NCBI GenBank assembly: GCA_020848455.1
Contig: JADLAB010000118.1
Location: 1-44,809 of the forward strand
Source of the DNA: Polyangiaceae bacterium
GTDB taxonomy: Bacteria; Myxococcota_A; Polyangia; Polyangiales; Polyangiaceae
Direction: 5' to 3'
DNA length: 44,809 nt
Below, in pieces: positions 43,806 through 44,809 of the stretch. The notes beneath the pieces are model-generated. The model saw nothing but the letters and a program-made list of their open reading frames with translations, was not told the origin of the DNA and did not search any database. Positions within the stretch are counted from its first letter, which is position 1. Each line of letters opens with the position of its first letter. The translations under genes and the position numbers were made by a program.

Positions 43806-44399
43806 CTACCCGCGCCCGGGCGCGAAGAGCCCGACCGCGCCCGACTGCGCGGCGCTGCCGCGCGCCGCCGCCGTGAGCTCTACGCGCGAGCGCTCTTCGT
43901 CGCCGAAATCCTCGTGCGGCTCGTCGTCGGCGAGCTCCGCCATGAGCCGCGCCCAGCTCTCGCCCGTGTCGATCTGGAGCGCGCGCGCGATGTCGCCGAG
44001 CGCGCGCTCCGAAGCCGGGGAGACGGACGCGGGGCCAGCCCCCATGGCTTCCGCGGTCGCCCGGGCGATGGCCTCGGCGTGGACGAGCAAGCCCTGCAGC
44101 TCGTCGAGGTCGAACTCCCACTCGTCCGGTGCGTGCGCGAGGACGAAGATCTCGTGCAGGCCGTCGAGGAACTGCGCCTTCGTGAGCGGGCGCTCGAGCC
44201 AGTGCCGCAGCACCGCCTCGCCTTGGGCCCCGATGGTGAAGTGGTCGTGGGCCAGAGCGACGATCCGTTCCTTCTGGACCCCGTCCATCTTCCCGTCCGC
44301 CCAGGCGACGTAGAGGAGGGGCAGAAGCTTGAGCACGCGGAAGTTGTTCCGGTTGATGCCCAGATGGTGGAGCGATTGGATGAGCTGGTCTCGGATCAT
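43806..44399 (-). CDS. TerB-like (tellurite-resistance/DUF533-type) helical protein
   Basis: A 197-residue protein. ATG 44399 (MIRDQLIQSLHHLG) is preceded by AGGAGGGAG at good spacing; the frame extension to 44612 is Arg-rich and rejected. The segment LLPLLYVAWADGKMDGVQKERIVALAHDHF (35-65) matches the TerB-type helical bundle, in which the acidic WADG.MD loop can bind metal. The C-terminus is a low-complexity tail. Function unknown; TerB-like proteins act at the membrane in several bacterial stress responses. It converges on the phospholipase D gene with 21 nt between stop codons and no visible terminator. Confidence 0.75.
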   Translation of the reverse strand: MIRDQLIQSLHHLGINRNNFRVLKLLPLLYVAWADGKMDGVQKERIVALAHDHFTIGAQGEAVLRHWLERPLTKAQFLDGLHEIFVLAHAPDEWEFDLDELQGLLVHAEAIARATAEAMGAGPASVSPASERALGDIARALQIDTGESWARLMAELADDEPHEDFGDEERSRVELTAAARGSAAQSGAVGLFAPGRG

Positions 44400-44583
44400 G
44401 GCCGCTCCCTCCTGCGATGCGAGCCCGGCACGCCCGCCGTCCTCGGCGACGGCTGCCGCCCGTGTTCTCACCACGCGCCAGCCGCGACCACCGCGAGCGC
44501 GCGGGTGCAGTGCCCGAGGGTCTCCTGCTGATGGGTTAAGGCGTCGCGAAGCAGCGCGCTCGCGGGACAAAACCCGTCCGCGT

Positions 44584-44600
44584 GTAGGGGAGTACCCTAC
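44584..44600. repeat. Inverted repeat GTAGGG-N5-CCCTAC in the divergent region upstream of the TerB-like gene
   Basis: Two perfect 6-bp arms flank GAGTA. It lies between the divergent genes at 44399 and 44679 and is less GC-rich than its surroundings, so it could be an operator. The 279-nt gap around it shows no other clear signals apart from the ribosome binding site of the minus-strand gene and the box at 44665. Confidence 0.35.
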
Positions 44601-44664
44601 TCGAGCCGCCATGCCCCGATATCATTGGCTCGCCGCTCGGGTTCTGCCCGCGCGGCGCCGCCGC

Positions 44665-44670
44665 TATGCT
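44665..44670 (+). promoter_or_regulatory. TANNNT -10-like box (TATGCT) before the final lipoprotein gene
   Basis: GCTATGCT ends 8 nt before ATG 44679, close to the 6-7 nt distance seen at 1553, 2086, 4514 and 28100. Confidence 0.4.
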
Positions 44671-44678
44671 GGTGGGCG

Positions 44679-44809
44679 ATGCGCCGCCTCGCCTGCCTCG
44701 CGCTCCTGCTCTGCCCGGCCGGGTGCTCCGACGACGGGCTCGCGCCCCTGCCGCCCGGGGTCGAGGCGATCTACGCCGAGGCCCCGACGAGCGCGCTCAC
44801 GCCGTACCC
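44679..44809 (+). CDS. Start of a predicted lipoprotein gene (truncated by window end)
   Basis: Forty-three codons are visible: MRRLACLALLLCPAGCSDDG gives a basic n-region, hydrophobic core and lipobox PAGC (Cys16), followed by a Pro/Asp/Glu-rich mature N-terminus. The rest of the protein lies outside the window, so no function can be suggested. Confidence 0.6.
   Translation, partial: MRRLACLALLLCPAGCSDDGLAPLPPGVEAIYAEAPTSALTPY

Overview
The window is very GC-rich (roughly three quarters G+C by eye), densely coded DNA. It carries many lipoprotein genes, a large eukaryote-like Ser/Thr kinase fused to cyclase-like, AAA and TPR-like regions, a kinase-like regulator anchored to the membrane, a Tgl/PilF-like TPR protein and FoF1 ATP synthase genes with unusual extensions. 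Together these suggest a myxobacterium-like member of the Myxococcota (inference; no rRNA is present). No rRNA, tRNA, CRISPR array or transposase was seen.

Layout. Positions 1-9668: a partial peptide-binding lipoprotein (minus strand), then four plus-strand lipoprotein genes: a two-CxxCH protein, a propeller plus helical-toroid protein, a 1454-residue protein of unknown function, and a protein with a Ser-Ala repeat tail. 9833-12247: a membrane-anchored pseudokinase and an orphan MlaF-like ABC ATPase. 12268-18922 (minus): grpE, dnaK and a 1321-residue multidomain kinase, read as one stress/signalling cluster. 19133-25905 (plus): argD, a P-type ATPase-like protein that has lost its catalytic motifs, a Tgl/PilF-like TPR protein, a RodZ-like protein, recO and a PfkB sugar kinase. 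25954-28092 (minus): an alpha/beta hydrolase and a type II toxin-antitoxin pair, separated by a gene-free stretch of 470 bases. 28170-29336: a metallophosphoesterase. 29542-36723 (plus): ATP synthase b', b, delta, alpha and gamma, then a YciO-type protein and a lipoprotein. 36721-36900: a 180-bp element with 20-bp terminal inverted repeats. 36898-40027 (minus): a TauE/SafE permease, a zinc-ribbon membrane protein and a DODA-type dioxygenase with a lipoprotein signal. 40174-43784 (plus): a metallophosphoesterase overlapping a stress-protein-like/phospholipase D fusion. 43806-44399 (minus): a TerB-like protein. 44679-end: the start of another lipoprotein gene.

The most unusual items are as follows. 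The P-type ATPase relative has Cys in place of the phosphorylated Asp, and its TGE, CPC and GDG motifs are also changed. The inverted-repeat element supplies the stop codons of both flanking convergent genes, and part of its end recurs at a third gene's stop codon. ATP synthase alpha carries an internal insertion and an acidic tail, and ATP synthase b has an exported His-rich extension. Three consecutive lipoprotein genes have a TANNNT box ending exactly 6 nt before the start codon, a pattern that suggests leaderless mRNAs. All functional statements rest on motif recognition by eye; no database search was run.
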